Part shown: positions 17,864-26,511 of the stretch, in pieces
Numbering within the stretch: position 1 is the first letter of the stretch
Layout: every line of letters begins with the position of its first letter
NCBI RefSeq assembly: GCF_004340965.1
Contig: NZ_SLYA01000003.1
Location: 434,001-498,000, forward strand
Source of the DNA: Sphingomonas sp. PP-CE-1A-559
GTDB taxonomy: Bacteria > Pseudomonadota > Alphaproteobacteria > Sphingomonadales > Sphingomonadaceae
Reading direction: 5' to 3'
DNA: 64,000 nt
Notes under the pieces: generated by a model
The model's input: the letters and a program-made list of their open reading frames with translations, nothing else
The model's database searches: none
Told to the model about the DNA's origin: nothing
Made by a program: the position numbers and the translations under genes

Positions 17864-18472
17864 GTGGCGGACGACGATCGAAAAGAGCGGAAGGAACGCC
17901 CCAGCCCACGGTTTCACGGCCGCGTGGAAGGGACGGGTCGAGTCTGCATGTGGCGCGAATGCGAGGAGCCCGGCGAATTTCGCGCTCCCCCGCTCGAAGG
18001 GCCGAGCGACGGCGGCCCGCCGCAGTTCCGCTGGTTCTGCCTCGAGCATGTCCGCGCGTTCAATTCGGGGTATAATTTCTTCGACGGCATGACCGCGGAC
18101 GAGATTCACTACGCGCAGCGCCCGCTGGCGGGCTGGGAACGCGAGACGCGCGCGTTTGCGCATGGCGGCGGCGACACCCCGCCGAAATGGGCGGACTTCG
18201 CCGATCCGATCGATGCGATCGGTGCACGCTTCGGCGAGCGGATGGCGGCGGCGCGAAAGGATGGCCGCGTGCTCTCCGACGGCGAGCGGCGCTCGTTGCG
18301 CGTGTTGGGGCTCGGCACGGACACCGACCGGACGGCCTTGCGCAAACGCTACAGCGAACTCGTTCGCCGCTATCACCCCGACCGCAACGGCGGCGACCGG
18401 GCGCATGAAGCGGAATTGCAGAAGGTGATCGCTGCCTACCAGCACCTGAAAGGCGCGACCGCGTTTGCCTGA
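17864..18472 (+). CDS. J-domain protein
   Basis: A 202-residue protein with a C-terminal J domain (residues ~143-200: SLRVLGLGTDTDRTALRKRY then YHPDRNGGD with the HPD loop). J domains stimulate DnaK ATPase. The N-terminal region (RFHGRVEGTGRVCMWRECEE, then FRWFCLEHVRAFNSGYNFFDG) carries Cys/His residues and Trp/Tyr-rich segments conserved in alphaproteobacterial relatives, possibly a small metal or substrate site. The start is GTG 17864 with GGAG just upstream. It leads towards cobS 178 bases downstream. Confidence 0.87.
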   Translation: MADDDRKERKERPSPRFHGRVEGTGRVCMWRECEEPGEFRAPPLEGPSDGGPPQFRWFCLEHVRAFNSGYNFFDGMTADEIHYAQRPLAGWERETRAFAHGGGDTPPKWADFADPIDAIGARFGERMAAARKDGRVLSDGERRSLRVLGLGTDTDRTALRKRYSELVRRYHPDRNGGDRAHEAELQKVIAAYQHLKGATAFA

Positions 18473-18650
18473 CAAGCTGGGAATGTGATCCATACTTACT
18501 CTGATCGATATTTCACGACGCGCCAGCCGGAACCGCACGGCTGGCGAGCGGTTCGTCTAACTCTTCCGGTCAATCGCCTGACCAATCGTACAGCGGCGGT
18601 TGAGTAACTGCCCGCGCTTGGCCTAGAGCTACCGGGAACACGAGGCCAAC

Positions 18651-19655
18651 ATGACCGATATCCCGAATACCCAGCCAGATAGCCGCGAGACCACGATCCT
18701 CGACGCACCCGACCGCATGGTGAAAGTGCGCGAGATGTTCGGGATCGATTCCGACATGGAAGTGCCGGCCTTCTCCGAAGCCGACGAGCGCGTCCCCGAT
18801 CTCGATCCGGCGTACGTCTTCGACGCCGACACTACGCTCGCCGTGCTGGCGGGGTTCGCGCATAACCGCCGCGTGATGGTCCAGGGCTATCACGGTACCG
18901 GCAAGTCGACGCATATCGAGCAGGTCGCGGCGCGCCTGAAATGGCCGTGCATCCGCATCAATCTCGACGCGCACATCAGCCGTATCGACCTGATCGGCCG
19001 CGACGCGATCGTGCTGAAGGACGGCCAGCAGATCACCGAGTTCCGCGAGGGCCTGCTGCCCTGGGCGTTGCAGACGCCGACCGCGCTCGTGTTCGACGAG
19101 TACGACGCCGGCCGCCCGGACGTGATGTTCGTGATCCAGCGCGTGTTGGAGACCGAGGGCAAGCTGACGCTGCTCGACCAGAACCGCGTGATTCGCCCGA
19201 ACCCGTGGTTCCGCCTGTTCGCGACCGCCAACACGGTCGGCCTCGGCGATACGAGCGGGCTGTATCACGGCACGCAGCAGATCAACCAGGGCCAGATGGA
19301 TCGCTGGAACATCGTCGTCACGCTCAACTACCTGCCCGCCAAGGTCGAGGCGCAGATCGTGCTCGCCAAGTCCGGCGAATACGACAAGCCCGAGGGCAAG
19401 AAGACCGTCGAGAACATGGTGCGGGTGGCGGACATGACCCGCAAGGGCTTCGTCAACGGCGACATCTCGACCGTAATGAGCCCGCGTACGGTGATCACCT
19501 GGGCGCAGAACGCGCTGATCTTCGGCGACGTCGGCTTCGCGTTCCGGTTGAGCTTCCTCAACAAGTGCGACGAGGCGGAGCGTTCGCTGGTGGCTGAATA
19601 TTACCAGCGCGTGTTCGGCAAGGACCTGCCCGAGAGCGTGGTGGGCAAGGCGTAA
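18651..19655 (+). CDS. cobS: cobaltochelatase subunit CobS-like AAA+ ATPase
   Basis: A 334-residue AAA+ protein. In aerobic B12 synthesis CobS and CobT form the ATPase unit that drives CobN to insert cobalt into hydrogenobyrinic diamide. The Walker A is GYHGTGKST (residues 79-87); the Walker B is [27 protein letters not shown] is the sensor and CobS-specific loop. The length and N-terminus ([15 protein letters not shown]) match CobS. cobT follows after four bases. No cobN or other corrin gene is present, so the pair may serve another VWA/AAA role. Confidence 0.95.
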   Translation: MTDIPNTQPDSRETTILDAPDRMVKVREMFGIDSDMEVPAFSEADERVPDLDPAYVFDADTTLAVLAGFAHNRRVMVQGYHGTGKSTHIEQVAARLKWPCIRINLDAHISRIDLIGRDAIVLKDGQQITEFREGLLPWALQTPTALVFDEYDAGRPDVMFVIQRVLETEGKLTLLDQNRVIRPNPWFRLFATANTVGLGDTSGLYHGTQQINQGQMDRWNIVVTLNYLPAKVEAQIVLAKSGEYDKPEGKKTVENMVRVADMTRKGFVNGDISTVMSPRTVITWAQNALIFGDVGFAFRLSFLNKCDEAERSLVAEYYQRVFGKDLPESVVGKA

Positions 19656-19659
19656 GCCT

Positions 19660-21483
19660 TTGGCCAACGAAACCCCTCTCGATCGCTTCAAGGCGGTTCT
19701 TGCCGGCACGGCGCGTGCGATTTCGGAGGAGCCGGAGGTCGAACTCGCCTTCACCGCCGATGCGCCGACGCAGAGCGGCAAGCACATCAAGGTGCCGATG
19801 CCCGCGCGCGCCCTGCCGCTGGAGCAGGTCGCCGAGGCGCGTGGCTTCGCGGACGGATTCGCACTCCGGTTGAAGCATCACGACATCGCGCTGCATAATC
19901 GTGCGGCGCCCGCCGAGGCCGTAGCGCGCGCGGTGTTCGATTCCGTCGAAACCGCACGTGTAGAAGCGCTCGGGTCGCGCGGTTATGCGGGGATCACCGA
20001 GAATCTCGACCGCGCGCTCGACGTCCGCTTGCGCGCTGACCCGATTACGCGCGCGCGCAACCGTGACGAAGTGCCGCTGTCGACCGCGCTTGGCCTAATG
20101 GTGCGCGAGCGGCTGACCGGACAGGAATCGCCCGCGATCGCCGCACCCGGTCTCGCGCTGGTGCGGGAGTGGATCGAGAGCAAGACCGATCTCGACGCGC
20201 TGGCCTATGCGCTCGACGACCAGAAGGCGTTCCAGGGTCTCGCGCGGAAGATGTTGCAGGAACTCGAGCTGGTCGAGGGCGATCAGGTCCCCGAGGAGAG
20301 CGACGAGGGCGGCTCCGAGGACGAGGGTACCGACGAGCAGCAGCAGGACGAGGGCGACGAAGGCGACGACCAGGGCGAGGACGGCCAGGGCGAAGTCGAG
20401 GCGCGCGGCGAGCAGTCCGAGCAGCAGAACGAGGAAAGCGACGGCCAGGAGCAGAGCGACGAGTCGATGGACGACATCGACGGCGAGCCCGGCGACGATG
20501 GCGAGGAAGGCATGCAGCCGGTCCGCCCGAACCGTCCCTTTGCGGACATGGGCGGCGCGTTCGACTACAAGCCGTGGACGACGCAGTTCGACGAGGTGAT
20601 CGCCGCCACCGAACTGTGCGACGCCGACGAGCTCGCACGCCTGCGCGGCTATCTCGACCAGCAACTCGTCCACCTGCAATCGACCGTGTCGAAGCTCGCC
20701 AACCGGCTCCAGCGGCGGCTGATGGCGCAGCAGTCGCGATCGTGGGATTTCGACCAGGAAGAGGGCATCCTCGACGCGGCGCGGCTGGCGCGCGTGATCG
20801 TCAACCCGACGCTGTCGCTGAGCTACAAGGCCGAGCGCGAGACCGATTTCCGCGACACCGTGGTGACGCTGCTGATCGACAATTCCGGCTCGATGCGCGG
20901 CCGCCCGATCTCGATCGCGGCGATCAGCGCGGATATTCTCGCCCGCACGCTGGAGCGCTGCGGTGTGAAGACCGAGATCCTCGGCTTCACAACGCGCGCC
21001 TGGAAGGGCGGGCAGAGCCGCGAGACCTGGCTCGCCGCCGGGCGTCCGCCGCAGCCGGGTCGGCTCAACGACATTCGCCACATCGTCTACAAGCGCGCCG
21101 ACGAGCCGTGGCGCCGCGCGCGCAACTCACTCGGGCTGATGATGCGCGAGGGGTTGCTGAAGGAGAATATCGACGGCGAGGCGCTGATGTGGGCGCACGC
21201 GCGGCTGGTCGCGCGGCCTGAAGAGCGTCGCATCCTGATGGTGATCAGCGACGGCGCACCGGTCGACGATTCGACGCTCTCGGTGAATTCCGGCTCGTAT
21301 CTGGAGCGCCATCTGCGCCAGGTGATCGGCTGGATCGAGAGCAAGTCGCCGGTCGAGCTGGTCGCGATCGGCATCGGCCACGACGTCACCCGCTATTACG
21401 CGCGCGCCGTCACGATCATGGACGTCGAACAGCTTGGCGGCACGATCATCGAGCAGTTGGCCTCGCTGTTCGATACCGAATGA
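19660..21483 (+). CDS. cobT: cobaltochelatase subunit CobT-like VWA protein
   Basis: A 607-residue partner of CobS. The N-terminal region begins [18 protein letters not shown]; residues ~205-290 are an extreme Glu/Asp/Gln/Gly-rich low-complexity linker. The C-terminal von Willebrand A domain has the MIDAS motif DNSGSM at 407-412 and the CobT-typical [12 protein letters not shown]. The start is TTG 19660, four bases after the cobS stop; no ATG gives the family N-terminus. It is followed seven bases later by a ribbon-helix-helix gene. Confidence 0.95.
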   Translation: MANETPLDRFKAVLAGTARAISEEPEVELAFTADAPTQSGKHIKVPMPARALPLEQVAEARGFADGFALRLKHHDIALHNRAAPAEAVARAVFDSVETARVEALGSRGYAGITENLDRALDVRLRADPITRARNRDEVPLSTALGLMVRERLTGQESPAIAAPGLALVREWIESKTDLDALAYALDDQKAFQGLARKMLQELELVEGDQVPEESDEGGSEDEGTDEQQQDEGDEGDDQGEDGQGEVEARGEQSEQQNEESDGQEQSDESMDDIDGEPGDDGEEGMQPVRPNRPFADMGGAFDYKPWTTQFDEVIAATELCDADELARLRGYLDQQLVHLQSTVSKLANRLQRRLMAQQSRSWDFDQEEGILDAARLARVIVNPTLSLSYKAERETDFRDTVVTLLIDNSGSMRGRPISIAAISADILARTLERCGVKTEILGFTTRAWKGGQSRETWLAAGRPPQPGRLNDIRHIVYKRADEPWRRARNSLGLMMREGLLKENIDGEALMWAHARLVARPEERRILMVISDGAPVDDSTLSVNSGSYLERHLRQVIGWIESKSPVELVAIGIGHDVTRYYARAVTIMDVEQLGGTIIEQLASLFDTE

Positions 21484-21490
21484 TCCGCCG

Positions 21491-21748
21491 GTGATCGCGG
21501 GCGGCGGCATTACGGCGCCCGCGGGCGGGTTCCACGGACCCGTCAAACGCTCGATCACCATTGCAGGCCACCAGACGTCCATCAGCCTCGAACCCATCTT
21601 CTGGCAAGCGCTGGAGGCTTCTGCGGCGCGCCTCGCGTTGCCCTTGTCTGCGCTGGTCGCAGAAATCGACGCGATACGCATCTTGGCTGACGATCCCCCC
21701 AATCTCGCTAGCGCCTTGAGATCATGGCTGTTCTCGAACGATTCATGA
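21491..21748 (+). CDS. ribbon-helix-helix domain protein
   Basis: An 85-residue protein of the alphaproteobacterial RHH_4 type: KRSITIAGHQTSISLEPIFW, then ALVAEIDAIR and NLASALRSWLF. RHH proteins are dimeric DNA binders, but this subfamily has no defined targets. The start is GTG 21491, seven bases after the cobT stop; no ribosome-binding site is visible, so coupling to cobT is likely. A longer start inside cobT adds a non-family extension. Its stop codon overlaps a candidate Fur half-site of the next gene. Confidence 0.8.
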   Translation: MIAGGGITAPAGGFHGPVKRSITIAGHQTSISLEPIFWQALEASAARLALPLSALVAEIDAIRILADDPPNLASALRSWLFSNDS

Positions 21749-21795
21749 GAATTAGTCGCAATAGCGTTGACAGTGAAAACGACTCTCAATAGCGA
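21746..21795 (+). promoter_or_regulatory. candidate Fur-type promoter of TonB-dependent receptor
   Basis: TGAAAACGACTCTCA (21774-21788) fits the Fur 7-1-7 pattern TGAnAAn-n-nnTnTCA. A weaker match, TGAGAATTAGTCGCA, is at 21746-21760. A TTGACA -35 hexamer (21767-21772) sits between them, with a poor -10 about 17 bases later (TAGCGA, 21790). Repression by iron-loaded Fur is inferred from the position and the siderophore-receptor gene downstream. Confidence 0.5.
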
Positions 21796-21819
21796 ACCCG
21801 CAACAATAAGGGGTTTCGC

Positions 21820-24306
21820 ATGTCTGGTCCTTCGTCGCGTTCGTCCGTCGCGCCTGCATTTCTTGCGCTTTCGTGCGTAGGGTTCATTGCCAGCGCACCA
21901 GCCTACGCTGCCGACCGCCCAGCTGAATCGGCAAAGGTCCACGCGGCCGACGACCAGGAAAAGCAGCTCAACCGCGACGAAATCGTCGTCAACGGCAAGA
22001 CCGTTCCCGCGACCACGCTGGAGAGCCCGAAGGCGACGCGCAGCCTGCTCGACACCACGCAGACGGTCACCATCATCGGCGACCAGACGATCCGCAAGCA
22101 GAACCTGCTCACCTTGCGCGATGTGCTGCAGACGATCCCCGGCATCACCTTCGGTGCGGGCGAAGGCGGCGGCGGCTACGGCGACAGCATCAACCTGCGT
22201 GGCTATTCCGCCAATAACGACATCACGATCGACGGCGTCCGCGACAGCGCGCAGTATAGCCGCAGCGAGACGTTCAACCTGCAACAGGTCGAGGTCTATA
22301 ATGGCGCGAACAGCGTGTTCGGCGGTGGCGGATCGGTCGGCGGCACGATCAACCTCATCACCAAGCGCCCGCAGGCGGAAACGTTGACGGTCGTGTCCGG
22401 CGGCGTCGGCACCGACGATTATTATCGCACGACACTCGACTCGAACGTCCGCGTCAGTGACCTCGTCGCGGTCCGTCTGAATGCGGTCGCGCACAAGAAC
22501 GACATTCCCGGCCGCGACGTCGAGAACAACAAGCGTTGGGCGGTCGCGCCGTCGCTGATTGTCGGCGTCGAGGGCCCGACCAGCCTGACGCTGCAATATC
22601 TGCATCAGGAGGACGAGAACGTCCCCGTCTACGGCGTGCCGTACTTCCGCAATGCGGTGAACAACGGGCCGCTGCCGGGTGCTGACAACTCCGCCTATTA
22701 CGGCATCCGGAATCTCGACAAGCAGGACATCACCGTCGACCAGGCCACCGCGACGGTCAGCCACAGCTTCTCCGACAAGGTCTTGATCCGCAACCTGAGC
22801 CGGTGGCAGCGCGTCCAGCAGGACTCGTTGACGAGCGCCCCGCAAGGTGTGTTCTGCCTGTCGACCGGGTTCCAGCCCCAGCCGCTGACCAACGTCGCGA
22901 CGACGCCGGCGGCCTGTCCCGCCCCGACGGCAACCGCTCCGGGTCAGAACATACCCGGTTCCTATTACCCGAGCGGCCCTCGCGGTTTCGTCCGAAACCA
23001 GGAAAACCAGATCCTCTATAACCAGACCGATCTCCGTTCGGTCTTCGATACCGCGGGACTCGAGCATACGCTGGTTCTCGGCGCGTCGGTCTCGCAGGAG
23101 GATTACACGATCGTCACGGGCAACACGTTGCGTACCGCGGCCGGCGCAACGGTCGCCCAGCCGCCGATCAACCTCGCCAACCCGAACACCGACTACACCG
23201 GCCCGTTCAACTTCATCCAGGCCGGCCGGTCGGAGGGCACGACGAGCAATGCGGCGGTCTACGCTTTCGATACGATCAAGGTGATCCCGCAGATCGAGGT
23301 CAATTTTGGCCTGCGCTACGAGCATGCCAAGGGCCGTTTCCGCGCCGATACCTTCTCGGTCGTGCCCGACGCGACGCTCGGCACCTATGCACGCGGCCTG
23401 AACCAGACGAGCGACGAAACGCTGTTCTCGTACCGCGGCGGCATTAACTTTAAGCCGATCGAGACCGTCAGCCTGTACGCGTCGTACGGCAACGCGACCA
23501 CGCCGACGTCGGCGACCGTCCGGCTCGGCTGTGGTACGTTGATCAACGCACCCGCGGGCCAGCTCGACCCATGCGACGTGAAGCCGGAAAAGGCGGTGAA
23601 CTACGAATTCGGCGCGAAGGCGGACCTGTTCTCGCGCAAGCTGCAGCTGACGGCGGCGGTGTTCCGCAACGAGCGTACCAACTACCGTGTCGCCACGAAC
23701 GACCCGATCGTCACGACGCTGGGCGTCAACGACGGCCGTTCGCGCGTCGACGGCATCGCGCTGGGCGCCAGCGGCAGCATCTCGCACGCGTTCTCGATCT
23801 TCGCCAACTACACGTATCTGAAGGCGAAGGTCATCCAGAGCGTCTCGAACTTCTGTCTCGCCAATCCGGGTCCGGTCCGTACGACCGTCGGCACGACCAC
23901 GACGACGACCAACCCATGCGGCAACTCGGCCGCGATCCTTGATACGCAGGCGGGGCAGGAGCTCACCAACACGCCGAAGCATTCGGGCAGCCTGTTCACT
24001 ACCTACACGCTGCCGTTCGGCCTCCAGCTCGGCTACGGCCTGACCTATCAGGGGGCGTTCGCGCTCAACAACAGCGCGCTGGCCACCCCACTCGCGCCGA
24101 CGACCGTGGTGACTCCCGTCTTCGACTCGGCGGACTACCTAACGCACCGCGCGTTCCTGTCGTACACCGTCGGCAACGGCCTGACCGCGCAGCTCAACGT
24201 GCAGAACTTCACCAACGAAAAATACTACACCGGCATCCGCAACAATGGCTGGGCGACGCCGGGCGAGGCGCGTTCGGTGCGGCTGACGCTGTTCTACAGC
24301 CTGTGA
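21820..24306 (+). CDS. TonB-dependent siderophore receptor
   Basis: An 828-residue outer-membrane receptor of the catecholate/FhuE-like siderophore class. A signal peptide ends near SAPAYAAD. The plug domain is visible as LTLRDVLQTIPGITFGAGEG and INLRGYSANNDITIDGVRD, with VEVYNGANSVFGGGGSVGG at its end. The beta-barrel ends with a C-terminal Phe-type signature (VRLTLFYSL). AAGGGG lies seven bases before the ATG. The PiuC-type dioxygenase and PepSY protein downstream, and the Fur-like site upstream, point to iron uptake; the ligand is unknown. Confidence 0.95.
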   Translation: MSGPSSRSSVAPAFLALSCVGFIASAPAYAADRPAESAKVHAADDQEKQLNRDEIVVNGKTVPATTLESPKATRSLLDTTQTVTIIGDQTIRKQNLLTLRDVLQTIPGITFGAGEGGGGYGDSINLRGYSANNDITIDGVRDSAQYSRSETFNLQQVEVYNGANSVFGGGGSVGGTINLITKRPQAETLTVVSGGVGTDDYYRTTLDSNVRVSDLVAVRLNAVAHKNDIPGRDVENNKRWAVAPSLIVGVEGPTSLTLQYLHQEDENVPVYGVPYFRNAVNNGPLPGADNSAYYGIRNLDKQDITVDQATATVSHSFSDKVLIRNLSRWQRVQQDSLTSAPQGVFCLSTGFQPQPLTNVATTPAACPAPTATAPGQNIPGSYYPSGPRGFVRNQENQILYNQTDLRSVFDTAGLEHTLVLGASVSQEDYTIVTGNTLRTAAGATVAQPPINLANPNTDYTGPFNFIQAGRSEGTTSNAAVYAFDTIKVIPQIEVNFGLRYEHAKGRFRADTFSVVPDATLGTYARGLNQTSDETLFSYRGGINFKPIETVSLYASYGNATTPTSATVRLGCGTLINAPAGQLDPCDVKPEKAVNYEFGAKADLFSRKLQLTAAVFRNERTNYRVATNDPIVTTLGVNDGRSRVDGIALGASGSISHAFSIFANYTYLKAKVIQSVSNFCLANPGPVRTTVGTTTTTTNPCGNSAAILDTQAGQELTNTPKHSGSLFTTYTLPFGLQLGYGLTYQGAFALNNSALATPLAPTTVVTPVFDSADYLTHRAFLSYTVGNGLTAQLNVQNFTNEKYYTGIRNNGWATPGEARSVRLTLFYSL

Positions 24307-24364
24307 GGCTCGGCGGCGACGCGGGCAGTTTGCCGGTATCGCCGCCGCATTCTAGAGTGACGCC

Positions 24365-25048
24365 ATGTTGATCGCGATCCCTGATGTCCTCGATGCTGCT
24401 GGCGTCGCCCGTGTCCGCACGCTGATCGATCACGCCGAGTGGATCGACGGCAACGCGACGTCGGGGCCACAGAGCGCGCTCGCCAAGCGCAACGAGCAAT
24501 TGCCCGAGGACTCGGTCGCCGCGCGCGAGGCTGGCGGGATGGTCCTCGATGCGCTCGGCAGGTCCGCGCTGTTCGTCGCGGCGGCGCTCCCGCTTAAAGT
24601 GTTCCCGCCGCTGTTCAACCGCTACACCGGCGGACAGGATTTCGGGCTGCACGTCGACAACGCGATCCGGATGAAGCGCGGCACCGATTTTCGCATCCGC
24701 AGCGACCTGTCCGCAACGCTCTTCCTCGACGACCCCGCGACCTATGACGGCGGCGAGCTGGTGATCGAGGACCAGTTCGGGCCACAATCGGTCAAGCTAC
24801 CGGCCGGGCATATGGTTCTCTACCCCGCTTCCAGCCTGCACCGGGTGACGCCGGTGACGCGCGGGGTGCGTACCGCATCGTTCTTCTGGCTCCAGTCGAT
24901 GGTACGTGACGACGGCGCGCGGCGGATCCTGTTCGATCTCGACCAGGGCGTGCAGGCAGTCGCGGCCGCACAAGGGCAGGGCGATCCAGCCACCGTGCGG
25001 CTGACCGGTGTGTACCACAATCTCCTGCGCCGCTGGGCGGACGCCTGA
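24365..25048 (+). CDS. PiuC/YbiX-type Fe(II), 2-oxoglutarate hydroxylase
   Basis: A 227-residue PKHD-type hydroxylase. The iron site is HVD (His96, Asp98) and His159; Arg169 is the likely 2-oxoglutarate anchor. [10 protein letters not shown] and DYDGGEL-like [10 protein letters not shown] are typical of the PiuC/YbiX family, which sits beside TonB-dependent siderophore receptors. The enzyme's true substrate in most bacteria is unknown. It follows the receptor by 58 bases on the same strand, so cotranscription is likely. Confidence 0.94.
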   Translation: MLIAIPDVLDAAGVARVRTLIDHAEWIDGNATSGPQSALAKRNEQLPEDSVAAREAGGMVLDALGRSALFVAAALPLKVFPPLFNRYTGGQDFGLHVDNAIRMKRGTDFRIRSDLSATLFLDDPATYDGGELVIEDQFGPQSVKLPAGHMVLYPASSLHRVTPVTRGVRTASFFWLQSMVRDDGARRILFDLDQGVQAVAAAQGQGDPATVRLTGVYHNLLRRWADA

Positions 25049-25054
25049 CTTCTG

Positions 25055-25163
25055 CTCCCCTCCCTGAAAGGGAGGGGCAGGGGGTAGGTCGGTTTCCGTA
25101 TCTCCAGACGCCGCGACCAGAGCAGGCCAACCCACCCCCAACCCCTCCCTTCCAGGGAGGGGA
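25055..25163. repeat. palindrome pair, CCCCTCCCT class
   Basis: Hairpins at 25057-25077 and 25142-25162 share the arms CCCCTCCCT / AGGGAGGGG. With flanks GGCAGGGGGTAGG and CCCACCCCCAACC the two form a larger imperfect inverted repeat across the gap. It lies between the dioxygenase and the PepSY gene and could reduce read-through between them. Confidence 0.9.
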
Positions 25164-25236
25164 GCATGTTGCGCTCCGTCTCTCATGTGGACTTCGACAG
25201 CCCCCCCATGCCACGTTCCAGACACGGGGGAATGCA

Positions 25237-26352
25237 ATGAACAAACTGGCAATGCGGCGCGCGTGGTTCCAGGTCCACAAGTGGATCGGGCTGGTGCTGG
25301 CGATCCTGATCATACCGTTGTCGCTCAGCGGCGCGGCGCTGGTGTGGCATGACGCGCTCGATCGGATCGTCGATCCGGCGCGCTATGCAGTTTCGGGGAG
25401 GACCGTGGTCGGGCCGGACAGCTATGTCGCGGCGGCGCGCGCGGCGCTGAAGCATGGCGAGCGGATCGCGACGCTGACGATGCCCGACGACGGCGGCCCG
25501 GTGATCGTCGCGGCCAGTTCGGCCAGTGCGCCGATCCGGCAAGGGCCTCCCCAGCGGACGATGGTGTATCTCGATCCGCCGACGGCACGCGTGCTGGAGG
25601 TGTCGCCGTCGAACGCCGGGCTCGTGCGGTTCTTGCACGTGCTCCACGGGAGCCTGCAACTCCCCGGCGTCGGGCGCTCGATCGTCGGCTGGATCGGCGT
25701 GGCGATGATGGTGTCGTGCTTTACCGGGCTGTGGTTGTGGTGGCCGACGGTTGGGAAGTGGACGCGTGGGTTCCGGTTCCGACGGCACCGTGACGTCGAA
25801 ACCAACCTGCATCATTTGTTCGGCTTCTGGATCGCGCTGCCGCTGTTCGTGCTGTCGCTGACGGGTGCCTGGATCTCGTTCCCGCAGGTCTTCGGGAAGC
25901 TCACCGGCGAGACGTCGCGTCCGAGAGGCGGTCCCGATCGCGGCGCGATGATGCGCGCAAAACCGCTGGCGTCGCCCGCGCAGCCACTGGCGGTGGCGAT
26001 CGGCAAGGCCCGCGGCATCGTCGACAATGCACCGTTGCGGAGCGTAAACTGGCCGACCGACCTCAGCGCGGACTGGACAGTAACGTTTCAGGGCAGGGGC
26101 CAGGGCGGCGGCGCGCCGATCGGGGTGAAGGTTGCGGACGACACCGGCGGCGCGATCGCCGCACCCGCGCGGCCTCAGGGCGGCGTGGCGCGGTGGATGC
26201 GACGGATCCACGATGGCACCGACATGGGTGCTCTGTGGCAGGTGATCATCTTCCTGGGCGGGATATTGCCCGCGGTACTGGCGGTGACCGGCGTGATCAT
26301 GTGGTGGCGCGCGCGGAAGTGGAAGGCCGAGCTGGTAGCGCGGCGGGCCTAA
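25237..26352 (+). CDS. PepSY-associated TM helix protein
   Basis: A 371-residue inner-membrane protein with four predicted helices: HKWIGLVLAILIIPLSLSGA near the N-terminus, VGWIGVAMMVSCFTGLWLWW, LHHLFGFWIALPLFVLSLTG and the final VIIFLGGILPAVLAVTGVI. HxxH-like histidines in the first and third helices (HKWIG, NLHHLFG) are the usual candidate heme or metal ligands. Family members accompany siderophore receptors and are thought to act as reductases in the periplasm, by analogy with FoxB/PiuB. GGGGG lies six bases before the ATG. Confidence 0.9.
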   Translation: MNKLAMRRAWFQVHKWIGLVLAILIIPLSLSGAALVWHDALDRIVDPARYAVSGRTVVGPDSYVAAARAALKHGERIATLTMPDDGGPVIVAASSASAPIRQGPPQRTMVYLDPPTARVLEVSPSNAGLVRFLHVLHGSLQLPGVGRSIVGWIGVAMMVSCFTGLWLWWPTVGKWTRGFRFRRHRDVETNLHHLFGFWIALPLFVLSLTGAWISFPQVFGKLTGETSRPRGGPDRGAMMRAKPLASPAQPLAVAIGKARGIVDNAPLRSVNWPTDLSADWTVTFQGRGQGGGAPIGVKVADDTGGAIAAPARPQGGVARWMRRIHDGTDMGALWQVIIFLGGILPAVLAVTGVIMWWRARKWKAELVARRA

Positions 26353-26354
26353 CC

Positions 26355-26510
26355 TGTCCCTCGCCCCTTCGGGGAGAGGGAAGGAGGAGCCTCTTGGCGA
26401 CGGGAGGGTGAGGGGAGTTGGGACTCGCGTCCCGAGCCTCACGCCCCTCACCCTCCCACGCGCAAGAGCACGCGGGCCCCTCCCTCTCCCCGCAGGGGAG
26501 AGGGACAGCA
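26355..26510. repeat. nested palindromes between convergent genes
   Basis: CTCTCCCC / GGGGAGAG palindromes at both ends (near 26357-26381 and 26479-26504), an inner pair around CCTCACCCTCCC / GGGAGGGTGAGG, and the central GGGACTCGCGTCCC. The whole gap between the PepSY and glutamate dehydrogenase stops is repeat; it is likely to act as a bidirectional transcript end. Confidence 0.85.
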
Positions 26511-26511
26511 G

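Noticed and set aside
18473..18650. A cobalamin riboswitch upstream of cobS
   Set aside because: The 178-base gap is too short and lacks a recognisable B12-box.
21127..23982. A 951-codon open frame antisense to cobT and the receptor gene
   Set aside because: It lies wholly opposite two confidently identified genes, has low-complexity Arg/Asp content and no family match; it is a by-product of GC-rich third positions.
9413..26510. The palindrome clusters as a CRISPR array
   Set aside because: Arms are inverted, not direct repeats; spacing is irregular and no cas genes are near.
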